From DASPLH01 sp035627675 (GTDB taxonomy: Bacteria; Acidobacteriota; Terriglobia; Terriglobales; Acidobacteriaceae): a stretch of DNA of 32,213 nucleotides. The stretch is taken from NCBI GenBank assembly GCA_035627675.1, contig DASPLH010000265.1, forward strand, positions 1 to 32,213. Reading direction: 5' to 3'. The notes below the pieces were generated by a model. It was not told the DNA's origin. It did no database searches and worked only from the letters and a program-made list of their open reading frames with translations. Below, in pieces: positions 1-10,362 of this stretch. How positions within the stretch are numbered: the stretch's first letter is position 1; every line of letters begins with the position of its first letter. The position numbers and the translations under genes are program-made.

Positions 1-1458
1 TGGGTGGCGGAAGGTGAGTGGATCGACATTCGTTCGCCATTCGACGCCAGTGTCGTCGGACGCGTGGTGCGCGGTACGCCTGAACAACTGGAGCGTGCGA
101 TTGATGCGACGGTCGAGGCCTTTGCCGTCACCCGCTCGATGCCGGCTTTCGAGCGTCAGCGTGTTCTGCGATCGGCGGCGGACGAAATTGAGCATCGCAG
201 GGAGGAGTTCGCCTGCGCCATTTGTCTCGAGGCCGGCAAGCCGATCAAGACTGCGCGGGCTGAGGTTGATCGCGCACTGCTGACGCTACGCGTCTCGGCC
301 GAGGAAGCAACGCGCATCACGGGCGAGTACCTTCCGCTGGACTACGACGGTGCGGCGCAGGGGCGCTGGGGACTGGTGCGGCGCTTCGCCCTGGGACCGA
401 TCGCGGCCATCACTCCGTTCAACTTTCCGCTGAACCTTGTCTGCCACAAGTTGGGTCCGGCGATTGCCGCAGGATGCCCGGTCGTTCTCAAGCCCGCTCC
501 GCAGACGCCGGTCACCGCGCTGATGCTGGCCGAAGCGATCGATCGCGCGGGATGGCCGAAGGGCGCCCTCAGCGCGTTGTATCTCTCTAATGAGGATGCG
601 TCGGCGTTGATCGAAGACGATCGCCTCAAGATGCTCAGCTTCACCGGAAGCGCGGCCGTCGGCTGGCGGTTGAAGTCGCGAGCAGGCAAGAAGAAGGTCG
701 CGCTTGAGCTTGGCGGCAACGCCGCATGCATCGTCCACGGCGATGCCGATCTCGAATACGCGGCGCAGCGATGTGTGACCGGTGGTTTCGCCTACGCGGG
801 ACAGAGTTGCATCAGCGTGCAACGCATCCTGGTCGAGGCGCGGGTTTACGAGTCGTTCCTCTCGACCTTTGTGCCGAAGGTCAAGGCGCTGCGGGTGGGC
901 GATCCCGTGGACGAGGCGACCGAGGTTGGCCCTTTGATCCGCGAGAGTGACGCCGTGCGCGCGGAGAGCTGGATCAAAGAAGCGGTGGATTCCGGAGCCA
1001 AGCTGCTCTGCGGAGGCCGCCGAACGGGAGCGATGCTCGAACCGGCGGTGCTCACCGCCACCAGGCCCGATCAGCGCGTGAACTGCGCCGAGATCTTCGC
1101 GCCGGTGGTCACGGTCGAGTCTTACGAGAGCTTCGATGAGGCGTTGGCGCGCGTCAACGCCTCGGAGTTCGGATTGCAGGCAGGCGTGTTCAGTCGCGAT
1201 GCTGCGCTGACGATGCTCGCGTTCGAGAGGCTCGAGGTCGGAGGCGTCGTGGTTGGCGACGTGCCTACGTTCCGCATCGATCCGATGCCGTATGGCGGAG
1301 TGAAGGACTCCGGCATCGGGCGCGAAGGCGTGCGCTATGCCATTGAGGAGATGACGGAACGAAAGCTGCTCGTGTGGGCGCTGCCTGGCGCGCCGGCGCC
1401 GGAGCGGGACTCGCGTGATCCGGACAAGCCCGCCTGGCCGCGTTCGGCGGGCAGTTAG
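1..1458 (+). CDS. NAD(P)-dependent aldehyde dehydrogenase, 5' end probably outside the window
   Basis: ALDH-superfamily enzyme that oxidises an aldehyde to the acid using NAD(P)+ in the cytoplasm; the substrate is not readable. Counting from the GTG at position 4, I see the nucleotide/oxyanion motif TPFNFPLN (about residues 137-144), the general-base glutamate E235 in LELGGN and the catalytic cysteine C269 in GQSCIS, followed by the C-terminal PYGGVKDSGIGREG motif. All catalytic residues are present. The frame is open to position 1, and relatives usually carry more residues before the conserved GEW segment, so the GTG at 4 is probably internal and the gene is partial. It resembles the lactaldehyde/non-phosphorylating glyceraldehyde-3-phosphate dehydrogenase branch, but this is a guess. 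No functional link to the TonB-like gene downstream is evident. Confidence 0.85.
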   Translation, partial: WVAEGEWIDIRSPFDASVVGRVVRGTPEQLERAIDATVEAFAVTRSMPAFERQRVLRSAADEIEHRREEFACAICLEAGKPIKTARAEVDRALLTLRVSAEEATRITGEYLPLDYDGAAQGRWGLVRRFALGPIAAITPFNFPLNLVCHKLGPAIAAGCPVVLKPAPQTPVTALMLAEAIDRAGWPKGALSALYLSNEDASALIEDDRLKMLSFTGSAAVGWRLKSRAGKKKVALELGGNAACIVHGDADLEYAAQRCVTGGFAYAGQSCISVQRILVEARVYESFLSTFVPKVKALRVGDPVDEATEVGPLIRESDAVRAESWIKEAVDSGAKLLCGGRRTGAMLEPAVLTATRPDQRVNCAEIFAPVVTVESYESFDEALARVNASEFGLQAGVFSRDAALTMLAFERLEVGGVVVGDVPTFRIDPMPYGGVKDSGIGREGVRYAIEEMTERKLLVWALPGAPAPERDSRDPDKPAWPRSAGS

Positions 1459-1473
1459 CCGCCGGAGGGGCCA

Positions 1474-1500
1474 GGGATGCCCGTTACGAACGGCACTCCC
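1474..1500 (+). terminator. Candidate hairpin after the aldehyde dehydrogenase gene
   Basis: Imperfect inverted repeat: GGGATGCC on the left pairs with GGCA-c-TCCC on the right, with further GTT/AAC pairing around an ACG loop. It sits 16 nt after the stop codon. No T-run follows, so it could be a weak or factor-assisted terminator, or only a 3'-end stabilising hairpin. Confidence 0.35.
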
Positions 1501-1525
1501 ATATTGGATTCATTGACAACGGTTC

Positions 1526-1541
1526 TGTAACGCGCGTCACA
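1526..1541. promoter_or_regulatory. CRP/FNR-type palindrome upstream of the tonB-like gene
   Basis: TGTAA-CGCGCG-TCACA differs by one base from the CRP-type consensus TGTGA-N6-TCACA. The symmetry extends to 20 bp (1524-1543) with a single mismatched pair. A TTGACA hexamer lies just upstream at 1513-1518, but no convincing -10 follows at standard spacing. The site is 77 bp before the proposed ATG at 1618. The segment CTGTAAC at 1525-1531 also resembles a PhoB half-site, so the assignment is ambiguous. Confidence 0.3.
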
Positions 1542-1617
1542 GACGCCGGGGACACCCGGAAGCAACATGTTGGCCGATACAGCGCGGCGAAATCGGACCG
1601 CGCTGGAAGGGGGCCGC

Positions 1618-2001
1618 ATGAGACGCTGGACCGTGGTGTTGCTGTTTGTGATGGTGGCCTGCTGCGTGGCCGCGTGGGCTCAGTCGGGCGAGAGGCAACA
1701 GGACGCGAACGCCGTCGAGGTGACGGACGAGATTACTCCGCCGCGGCTGTTGGAGGTTGCAAGTCCCGAGTATACGGACGAGGCGAAAAAGAAGCGCATC
1801 GAGGGCGACGTGATCGTATCGATCATTGTCGATGAAAAAGGCCGCGTTGCTTCAGCCAAGGTCAAGAAAGGCCTCGGCTACGGGCTCGACGAGAACGCCA
1901 TCGCTGCCGTGAAAGAGTGGACCTACAAGCCGGCTGAGCGCGACGGAAAACCGGTCGCAGTAAAGATGGACGTCACGACGAACTTCTATTTAAAGAATTA
2001 G
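1618..2001 (+). CDS. Secreted minimal TonB C-terminal-domain protein
   Basis: 127-residue exported protein. Residues 1-21 form a signal peptide (MRR, hydrophobic core, cleavage after AWA), and about 45-127 form a TonB_C domain with the typical features: PEYTDEAKKK, GDVIVSIIVDEKGRV, a hydrophobic/Gly segment and AIAAVKEWTYKPA. The membrane anchor and long proline-rich spacer of classical TonB are absent, so it is probably a free periplasmic domain rather than a complete energy transducer. I chose the ATG at 1618 because AAGGGGG lies 5 nt upstream and it gives a clean signal peptide; an in-frame ATG at 1567 would add 17 residues before it. The gene stands alone and ends at a strong terminator. 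Known family: TonB-like energy transducers; the partner receptor is unknown. Confidence 0.75.
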   Translation: MRRWTVVLLFVMVACCVAAWAQSGERQQDANAVEVTDEITPPRLLEVASPEYTDEAKKKRIEGDVIVSIIVDEKGRVASAKVKKGLGYGLDENAIAAVKEWTYKPAERDGKPVAVKMDVTTNFYLKN

Positions 2002-2023
2002 GTCCGTTGAGTTCGATCTGGTT

Positions 2024-2057
2024 CGGCCGCCCCGGTTGGGGCGGCCGTTGTCTTCTT
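2024..2057 (+). terminator. Rho-independent terminator of the tonB-like gene
   Basis: Perfect 10-bp GC stem (2024-2033 with 2038-2047), loop GGTT, followed by the T-rich tail TTGTCTTCTT. It starts 22 nt after the stop codon. Confidence 0.75.
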
Positions 2058-2078
2058 GGCGAAATCTTTTGAGGGCCG

Positions 2079-2135
2079 CAGGGGCTAAAGCCCCTGTGAT
2101 TTGTTTCGAGTTTTCGGCACGCCTGAAGGCGTGCC
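2079..2135. repeat. Pair of REP-like intergenic palindromes
   Basis: Two near-perfect hairpins 19 nt apart: caggggct-aa-agcccctg at 2079-2096 (8-bp arms) and ggcacgcct-ga-aggcgtgcc at 2116-2135 (9-bp arms). Both have two-base purine turns. No T-run follows either one. Similar short GC palindromes with TAAAG/TGAAG centres recur between genes in acidobacterial genomes as I recall them, so this is probably a dispersed REP-type element rather than a terminator. It lies between convergent genes, a typical REP location. Confidence 0.55.
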
Positions 2136-2154
2136 CTGATACACAAGCACTCCG

Positions 2155-2194
2155 CCTCCGCAACTTCCGCAACTTCCGAAACCTCCGCAACTTC
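2155..2194. repeat. 9-bp tandem repeat, four copies plus a partial
   Basis: Units cctccgcaa, cttccgcaa, cttccgaaa and cctccgcaa (2155-2190), then cttc. The array ends 6 bp before the stop codon of the PoxB-like gene on the other strand. Such an array can vary in copy number by slippage. Confidence 0.6.
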
Positions 2195-2200
2195 TCTCTT

Positions 2201-3949
2201 TCACACCAGTTCGCGGATCTTGTCGCGGAACACGGTCTTTGCGATGTTCAATGCCTCGGGCTGTCCGCTGGCGAGCGACTTGGCGAAGTGGTAGGCCTGC
2301 TCGGGTTTGATCCTGGCGGGCATCGGCGGCTCAAAAGGATCGACCACCGCTTCGAGCACGGCGGGCCCCGGAGTGTTGAGCCAGGTATCGACCGCGTCGC
2401 CGCACGCCTTGGGATCTTCGACGGTCATCCCCGCTGCGCCGCAAGCCCTGGCGTAGAGCGCGAAGTCGATCGGTTCCAGTTCCACGCCATACTCGGGATT
2501 GCCGAGGAACACCATTTGTTCCCACTTGATCTGCCCAAGCGTGTTGTTCTTGATGACGCACACCTTGATGGGGAGTTTGTACTTCACGGCGGTGATCAGT
2601 TCGCAGCCGAGCATGGTGAAGCCGCCGTCTCCGATGAAGCAGACGACCTGGCGGCCGGGGTAGGCGATCTGCGCGGCGTTGGCGTAGGGAAGTCCGCATG
2701 CCATGGTCGCCAGGTTGCCGGAGCAGGAGTGCATCTGTCCGCGCTTGGCTGGAATGTGCCGCGCCCACCAGGTCGTGATCGTTCCGCTGTCGGAAGTCAC
2801 GATGGCGTCGTCTCGCAGGCGGCGGCCTATCTCGCTTGCGACGACCTGTGGCTTCATCGGAATGTCCATGCGCGATGCGCGTTCGTGCATGAGGTCCGCC
2901 CAGTCTTTCATGCCGTGCTGAGCTCTCTCGAGGAAACTGCGATCGGCTTTGCGGGGAAGCAATGGAAGCAGCTCGCGCAGCGTGCGCACGCTGTCTCCCA
3001 CGAGTCCGACCTCGACGGGATAGCGAAGCCCGACCTTCTGTGGATCGAGCTCGATCTGGACGGCTCGCGCCTGTCCGGGCTTTGGCATGAACTCGACATA
3101 GGGGAACGCGCTGCCCACGATGAGCAGCGTGTCGCAGCTCTCCATGGCCTGCTCCGAAGGGAGGGTCCCGAGCAGGCCGATACCGCCCGTGGTGTATGGG
3201 GAGTCGTCGGGCACGCAGGCCTTGCCCAACAACGCCTTGATGATCGGCGCGGCAAGAACCTCGGCGGTTTGCTCCAGCTCGTCGGTGGCCTTCAGCGCTC
3301 CACGCCCGGCGAGGATGGCGACGCGGCGGCCGGCGTTGAGTATCTCGGCCGCGCGCTGGAGATCGTGCGGGTCGGGAAGCCGCGCACTGCGGGCGAAGAC
3401 ATCGCTGACGTGGTGGGGCTTGTTGCGGCTGGAGCGCATGGCGTCGTCGATCTGCTGCTCCTGCAAATCCACGGGGATGGTGACGTGCGATACGCCCCTG
3501 TACGCGAGCGAGGTTCGGATGGCGAGTTCGACGACGTTCTCGACGTGTGTTGCGCTCATGATGCGCTCGTTATAGAGGCATACGTCCTGGAACAGGCGAT
3601 CGAGCTGGACATCCTGCTGCGTGAAGGTGCCGATGAGGTCGTGGTATTGCAGGCCGGTGATGGCCAGCACGGGCTGTCCGTCGAGCTTGGCATCGTAGAG
3701 CCCGTTGAGCAGGTGTATGCCGCCGGGACCGCTGGTCGCGATGCAGACGCCGAGGCGTCCGGTGAATTTGGCGTGCGCGCAGGCCATCAAAGCCGCGGCT
3801 TCCTCGTGGCGCGTCTGCACGAAACGTATCCTGTCCTGTTTCTGGCGCAGCGCTTCGAAGATTCCATTCACGCCATCGCCGGGAATGCCGAAGATGGTGT
3901 CCACGCCCCAATCGAGCAGGGATTCGACGAGTACATCGGAAGCGGTCAT
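2201..3949 (-). CDS. poxB: ThDP-dependent pyruvate:quinone oxidoreductase (pyruvate oxidase, PoxB-like)
   Basis: 582 residues, close to E. coli PoxB (572). Family reaction: oxidative decarboxylation of pyruvate to acetate and CO2, passing electrons via FAD to membrane quinone. The N-terminal ThDP domain carries the activating glutamate in RHEEAA (about residue 49) and the ATSGPGGIHLLNGLYDAK segment. The central FAD/Rossmann-like domain follows. The C-terminal ThDP/Mg motif GDGG starts at residue 440 and runs to KNNTLGQIKWEQ. The C-terminus keeps the PPMPARIKPEQAYHFAKSL pattern that matches PoxB (PPQIKLEQAKGF) better than acetolactate synthases. The ATG is preceded by AGGAG at 7 nt. It is divergent from the ACIII operon, which would reoxidise the quinol it makes. 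Acetolactate synthase or another decarboxylase of the superfamily remains possible. Confidence 0.8.
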   Translation of the reverse strand: MTASDVLVESLLDWGVDTIFGIPGDGVNGIFEALRQKQDRIRFVQTRHEEAAALMACAHAKFTGRLGVCIATSGPGGIHLLNGLYDAKLDGQPVLAITGLQYHDLIGTFTQQDVQLDRLFQDVCLYNERIMSATHVENVVELAIRTSLAYRGVSHVTIPVDLQEQQIDDAMRSSRNKPHHVSDVFARSARLPDPHDLQRAAEILNAGRRVAILAGRGALKATDELEQTAEVLAAPIIKALLGKACVPDDSPYTTGGIGLLGTLPSEQAMESCDTLLIVGSAFPYVEFMPKPGQARAVQIELDPQKVGLRYPVEVGLVGDSVRTLRELLPLLPRKADRSFLERAQHGMKDWADLMHERASRMDIPMKPQVVASEIGRRLRDDAIVTSDSGTITTWWARHIPAKRGQMHSCSGNLATMACGLPYANAAQIAYPGRQVVCFIGDGGFTMLGCELITAVKYKLPIKVCVIKNNTLGQIKWEQMVFLGNPEYGVELEPIDFALYARACGAAGMTVEDPKACGDAVDTWLNTPGPAVLEAVVDPFEPPMPARIKPEQAYHFAKSLASGQPEALNIAKTVFRDKIRELV

Positions 3950-4335
3950 TGCTCACTCCTGTTCGGAAATGACGAGAACCCGGCGAGAGAACCCAGAACA
4001 AAGTGCTGTTTCAAAATGGGAAAGATTTGAGCGAGTGACAAAATTGCGAGTTGTTTCCGTACATCGAAAGCTGCTCCCGTCTCATCCCTTACGTGGACTG
4101 TGATGCGGTTCCAAGCCGGGCTGCTTTCCGCGCGGGAAAACAACGCGCTCGCGGCGGGTGTGACAGGAGCCAGGGCGAGAACCGGGAGAGGGAGATCGCT
4201 GTCGCGAAATCTGTCGCGGTGCGATATACATGGGCGACGTGACCGGGCCGGGGTGTGGGGCGAGCTGCGAAACAGGCGGTTGTTCGAAGTTCGCGATTGG
4301 ATTCCATGCAAGCCGCTTTGCAACGGCATGGCTCC
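3950..4335. other. Non-coding divergent region between poxB and the act operon promoter
   Basis: About 390 nt in which I see no convincing gene; short open frames here have no ribosome site or recognisable domain. On the minus strand it must hold the poxB promoter: a TTGTCA hexamer (complement near 4038-4043) with a weak CATTTT 17 nt further on is one candidate, at low confidence. On the plus strand it contains the direct repeat listed at 4199-4218. Confidence 0.5.
4199..4218. repeat. Perfect 8-bp direct repeat, possible operator
   Basis: CTGTCGCG-AAAT-CTGTCGCG: two identical octamers with a 12-bp period, followed 6 nt later by TATACA (4225-4230). The half-site and AAAT linker resemble the E. 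coli Pho box, but the period is 12 rather than 11. It lies roughly 120 bp before the extended -10 of the act operon. Confidence 0.4.
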
Positions 4336-4344
4336 TGCTATAAT
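4336..4344 (+). promoter_or_regulatory. Extended -10 promoter of the act operon
   Basis: TGCTATAAT is a perfect TATAAT with the TGn extension. A weak -35 (TTTGCA, 4317-4322) stands 16 bp upstream. The predicted start near 4351 gives an mRNA leader of about 250 nt before actA. Confidence 0.55.
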
Positions 4345-4354
4345 CACCGGTTCT

Positions 4355-4370
4355 TGTGACCTGAGTCACA
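4355..4370. promoter_or_regulatory. Perfect CRP-type palindrome just downstream of the act promoter
   Basis: TGTGACCTGAGTCACA matches the TGTGA-N6-TCACA consensus exactly. Its centre lies about 12 nt after the predicted transcription start, where a bound CRP/FNR-family protein would be expected to block rather than activate this promoter. The regulator itself is not in the window. Confidence 0.5.
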
Positions 4371-4601
4371 GTTCATCAGTACGTTGATCACAGAACAACA
4401 GATTGCGGCTTGAGGATGCGGGCTCTGCGGTGGGGGAGCGCTGGTCCGGAAAGCCGTGTAAAGGCGTAGCGCGGTACCGCAGTGCGGGAGTAGCTGTGCC
4501 GGGCAGGTTGTGTCTGCCAACGTCTCCCGACTCACACCTGACGAGTTGGTAGTAGCGCGCCAGGTTTCCGCCGTACGCGAACGGAACGGAAAGCGTCCTA
4601 C
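4371..4601 (+). ncRNA. Structured 5' leader of the act operon
   Basis: About 230 untranslated nucleotides with several complementary segments. GCGGTACCGC (4471-4480) is self-complementary. CGGGAG (4485-4490) can pair with CTCCCG (4524-4529), enclosing a ggcag/ctgcc hairpin (4502-4506 with 4514-4518). CCAAC-GTC near 4518-4524 can alternatively pair with GAC-ga-GTTGG near 4541-4550. The two 3' pairings are mutually exclusive, which is the hallmark of a switching leader but can also occur by chance in GC-rich DNA. I do not recognise a known riboswitch class. Confidence 0.35.
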
Positions 4602-5324
4602 ATGGCCCAAATCTTTCATCGAAGCATGAACACGATCGCGAAGGCCTCGATTGTCGCGGCCCTTCTGCTGGTCGGTGGACTGCTATGGGCGGCTCTGCAA
4701 ATGCAGCGCTCGCCCTACTACACGTACGCCGGCGTCGCCAAGGCGCAGCCGGTGGCGTTCAGCCATCAGCACCACTACACCGGGCTGGGTATCGACTGCC
4801 GCTACTGCCACACGTCGGTCGAGTCGTCTTCCTTCGCCGGCATTCCTCCGACCAAGACCTGCATGAACTGCCACTCGCAGATATGGACGAACGCTCCGAT
4901 GCTGGAGCCTGTCCGCGAGAGCTTCCGCACGGGCAAATCGCTGGTGTGGACGCGAGTTCACGATCTGCCCGACTTCGTGTACTTCGATCACAGCATTCAT
5001 GTGAACAAGGGCGTCGGCTGTGACAGTTGCCATGGGCCGGTGGACAAGATGCCGCTGACGTGGCAGCACGCGTCGTTGCAGATGGAGTGGTGCCTGAACT
5101 GCCATCGCGCCCCGGAGAAGTTCCTGAGGCCGAGCAAGGTCCAGGGCAGCGACGAGAACCAGATCTTCAATATGGCGTACGAGCAGCCGACTACGGCCAA
5201 GCCGGTCGTCCTGCCCGACGGACAGAAGTTCACCGACCAGGAGACGCTGGGCAAGTACCTGATCACGGCGAACAAGGTGCGTTCGGTCGCCGATATCACC
5301 AGCTGCAACACCTGTCACCGGTAA
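4602..5324 (+). CDS. actA: Alternative complex III pentaheme cytochrome c subunit ActA
   Basis: 240-residue membrane-anchored multiheme cytochrome c; in ACIII it carries electrons from the Fe-S subunit towards the monoheme cytochrome or the oxidase. An N-terminal hydrophobic helix spans about residues 13-33. Five CXXCH haem sites start at C66 (CRYCH), C87 (CMNCH), C140 (CDSCH), C164 (CLNCH) and C235 (CNTCH), and several additional His residues could be distal ligands. The haem-domain order and the MAQIFHRS start match ActA proteins as I know them. The ATG at 4602 has GGAAAG about 8 nt upstream; a second in-frame ATG (4626) would remove that conserved start. It is the first gene of the operon, with 60 nt to actB. 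Confidence 0.92.
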   Translation: MAQIFHRSMNTIAKASIVAALLLVGGLLWAALQMQRSPYYTYAGVAKAQPVAFSHQHHYTGLGIDCRYCHTSVESSSFAGIPPTKTCMNCHSQIWTNAPMLEPVRESFRTGKSLVWTRVHDLPDFVYFDHSIHVNKGVGCDSCHGPVDKMPLTWQHASLQMEWCLNCHRAPEKFLRPSKVQGSDENQIFNMAYEQPTTAKPVVLPDGQKFTDQETLGKYLITANKVRSVADITSCNTCHR

Positions 5325-5384
5325 AGAAGTGAACGACAGCCGCGCGGCGGCTGAACCGAGAATTTCCGAGCGGATCACGACCGA

Positions 5385-8393
<3,009 letters not shown>

Positions 8394-8399
8394 GACATC

Positions 8400-9818
8400 A
8401 TGGAAGAGAGTCAGGAAATAAAAGACTCAGTGCGATTGGAACGGCTGCTGCCGGGTCAGACTCCGGTGCTGGTGCCGGGACACTCGTTCGGCACGGTGAC
8501 GGACAAGATCGTCGGGATCGTTCTGCGGCGTCCGGTCACGCTCGGCTGGCTCGTCGGCTTCGCGATCGTGTTCGGACTGCTGAACCTGCTCGGCCTCGCG
8601 GTTGTATATCTGGTCTTCCGCGGAACGGGCATTTGGGGCATCAATGTCCCGGTCGGCTGGGGCTTCGCGATCATCAACTTCGTGTGGTGGGTCGGCATCG
8701 GCCACGCGGGCACGCTGATCTCGGCCATCCTGCTGCTTCTCAAGCAGAACTGGCGCAACTCCATCAACCGCTTCGCCGAAGCCATGACGCTATTCGCCGT
8801 GGCTTGCGCCGCCATCTTCCCGCTGATCCACACAGGCCGCCCGTGGCTGGCAGCCTACTGGCTCTTCCCGTACCCGAACACCATGGGCATGTGGCCGCAG
8901 TTCCGCAGCCCGCTGATCTGGGACGTTTTCGCCGTTTCGACCTACGCGACGATCTCGGCGCTGTTCTGGTTCATCGGACTGCTGCCTGACCTCGCCACCT
9001 TCCGCGACACGGCGAAGAACCCGTGGGCGCGCAAGATCTACGGACTGCTCTCGATGGGCTGGCGCGGTTCGGCCCGCCACTGGAAGCGTTACGAGAGCGC
9101 GTACCTGCTGCTGGCGGGCCTGGCGACTCCGCTGGTGCTCTCGGTGCACACGGTCGTGAGCTTCGACTTCGCCGTCTCGATCATTCCGGGATGGCACGCG
9201 ACGATCTTCCCGCCTTACTTCGTCGCGGGCGCTATCTACTCGGGATTCGCCATGGTGCTGGTGCTGGCGATCCCGATTCGCGCGTTCTACGGCGTGAAGG
9301 ACATGATCACCGACCGCCACCTCGACAACGCCGCCAAGGTCATGCTCGGCACCGGGTTGATCGTGGCCTACGGCTACGGCATGGAACTCTTCTTTGCCTG
9401 GTACAGCGGCAACGGCTTCGAGCGCTTCATGATGAAGAACCGCATGTTCGGGCCGTACGCGTGGGCGTACTGGTCGCTCATCATCTTCAACGTCCTGATT
9501 CCGCAGGTCCTCTGGTTGCGCAAGGTGCGCCTGAGCCCGGTCAGGCTGTTCATGACGTCCATCGTCGTGTTGATAGGTATGTGGCTGGAGCGCTTCGTGA
9601 TCGTTGTCACGTCGCTGCACCGCGACTTCCTGCCGAGCTCGTGGGGACACTACGTTGCCACGCGCTGGGACTGGGCGACGTACATCGGAACGCTTGGGCT
9701 GTTCCTGACCGCGATGTTCCTGTTCATTCGCGTGATGCCGATGATCACGATCTTCGAGATGAGAATGCTGCTGCCTGAGTCGAGGGTGGCCCCGGAGGAG
9801 GTTGCCGCGCATGACTAA
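8400..9818 (+). CDS. actC: Alternative complex III integral membrane subunit ActC (NrfD/PsrC family)
   Basis: 472 residues, almost entirely hydrophobic helices (about ten), the NrfD-like quinol-binding membrane subunit of ACIII. Recognisable segments are the early LGWLVGFAIVFGLLNLLGLAVVYLV helix, the NFVWWVGIGHAGTLISAIL helix with its conserved His, and HTGRPWLAAYWLFPYPNTMGMWPQFRSPLIWD. In the known complex ActC faces ActB and supplies the quinone site. It begins 6 nt after actB and its last 8 nt overlap actD, so translation of the two is probably coupled. It is one of two NrfD-type proteins here; the other is ActF. Confidence 0.92.
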   Translation: MEESQEIKDSVRLERLLPGQTPVLVPGHSFGTVTDKIVGIVLRRPVTLGWLVGFAIVFGLLNLLGLAVVYLVFRGTGIWGINVPVGWGFAIINFVWWVGIGHAGTLISAILLLLKQNWRNSINRFAEAMTLFAVACAAIFPLIHTGRPWLAAYWLFPYPNTMGMWPQFRSPLIWDVFAVSTYATISALFWFIGLLPDLATFRDTAKNPWARKIYGLLSMGWRGSARHWKRYESAYLLLAGLATPLVLSVHTVVSFDFAVSIIPGWHATIFPPYFVAGAIYSGFAMVLVLAIPIRAFYGVKDMITDRHLDNAAKVMLGTGLIVAYGYGMELFFAWYSGNGFERFMMKNRMFGPYAWAYWSLIIFNVLIPQVLWLRKVRLSPVRLFMTSIVVLIGMWLERFVIVVTSLHRDFLPSSWGHYVATRWDWATYIGTLGLFLTAMFLFIRVMPMITIFEMRMLLPESRVAPEEVAAHD

Positions 9819-10362
9819 CCACGCGACCGCCGAGACGCCTCTGTACGGCCTGATGGCCGAGTTTGAAGATCCGAACGAGCTGGTGAAGGCCTGTCGCGCG
9901 GCGTACGGCCAGGGCTATCGCCGCATGGACGCCTACAGTCCGTACCCGATCGAAGAAGCGGCCGAGGCAATCGGCTTCCACAAGACGAGCGTGCCGCTGC
10001 TGGTGCTGCTCGGCGGCATCCTCGGCGGAACGACGGGATACCTGCTCCAGTACTGGATCAACCTGTACGCCTACCCGCTGAACGTCGGCGGAAGGCCGCT
10101 GCACTCGTGGCCGTCGTTCATCATCGTCACCTTCGAGATGACGATCCTGTTCGCCGGCATCACGGCCGTCGTGGGCATGCTTGGCCTCAACGGGCTCCCG
10201 CAGCCGTATCACCCGGTGTTCAACAACCCGCGGTTCTCGGCGGCGTCGCGCGACCGGTTCTTTCTCTGCATCGAGGCCGCCGATCCGCAATTCGATCGCG
10301 ATGGGACGGAACGATTCATGCAAACGCTGAACCCGCGCAACGTGACGGAGGTGCTGGACTGA
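9811..10362 (+). CDS. actD: Alternative complex III subunit ActD (DUF3341)
   Basis: 183 residues. Short N-terminal soluble part (LYGLMAEFEDPNELVKACRA), then AYGQGYRRMDAYSPYPIEE, a segment typical of ActD, then two transmembrane helices (about residues 62-82 and 105-128), and a soluble C-terminus ending in the conserved HPVFN..RF..ASRDRFFLCIEA stretch. In the complex it bridges ActC/ActF to the rest and has no cofactor. I start it at the ATG at 9811 because GGAGGAGG stands 9-10 nt upstream; an earlier TTG in frame is less likely. It overlaps actC by 8 nt and actE by 1 nt (TGATG). Confidence 0.88.
   Translation: MTNHATAETPLYGLMAEFEDPNELVKACRAAYGQGYRRMDAYSPYPIEEAAEAIGFHKTSVPLLVLLGGILGGTTGYLLQYWINLYAYPLNVGGRPLHSWPSFIIVTFEMTILFAGITAVVGMLGLNGLPQPYHPVFNNPRFSAASRDRFFLCIEAADPQFDRDGTERFMQTLNPRNVTEVLD

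Noticed and set aside
2079..2135. Palindromes as terminators of poxB or the TonB-C gene
   Set aside because: No T-run on either strand, and the TonB-C gene already has a strong terminator at 2024-2057.
2036..4030. Long plus-strand open frame of 664 codons opposite the poxB gene
   Set aside because: It runs antisense through a gene with every ThDP-enzyme motif, and its translation has no recognisable domain. Such mirror frames are common in GC-rich DNA.
4100..4387. Short plus-strand frame in the poxB-act intergenic region
   Set aside because: No ribosome site, Arg-rich, spans the act promoter and operator; regulatory DNA is the better reading.
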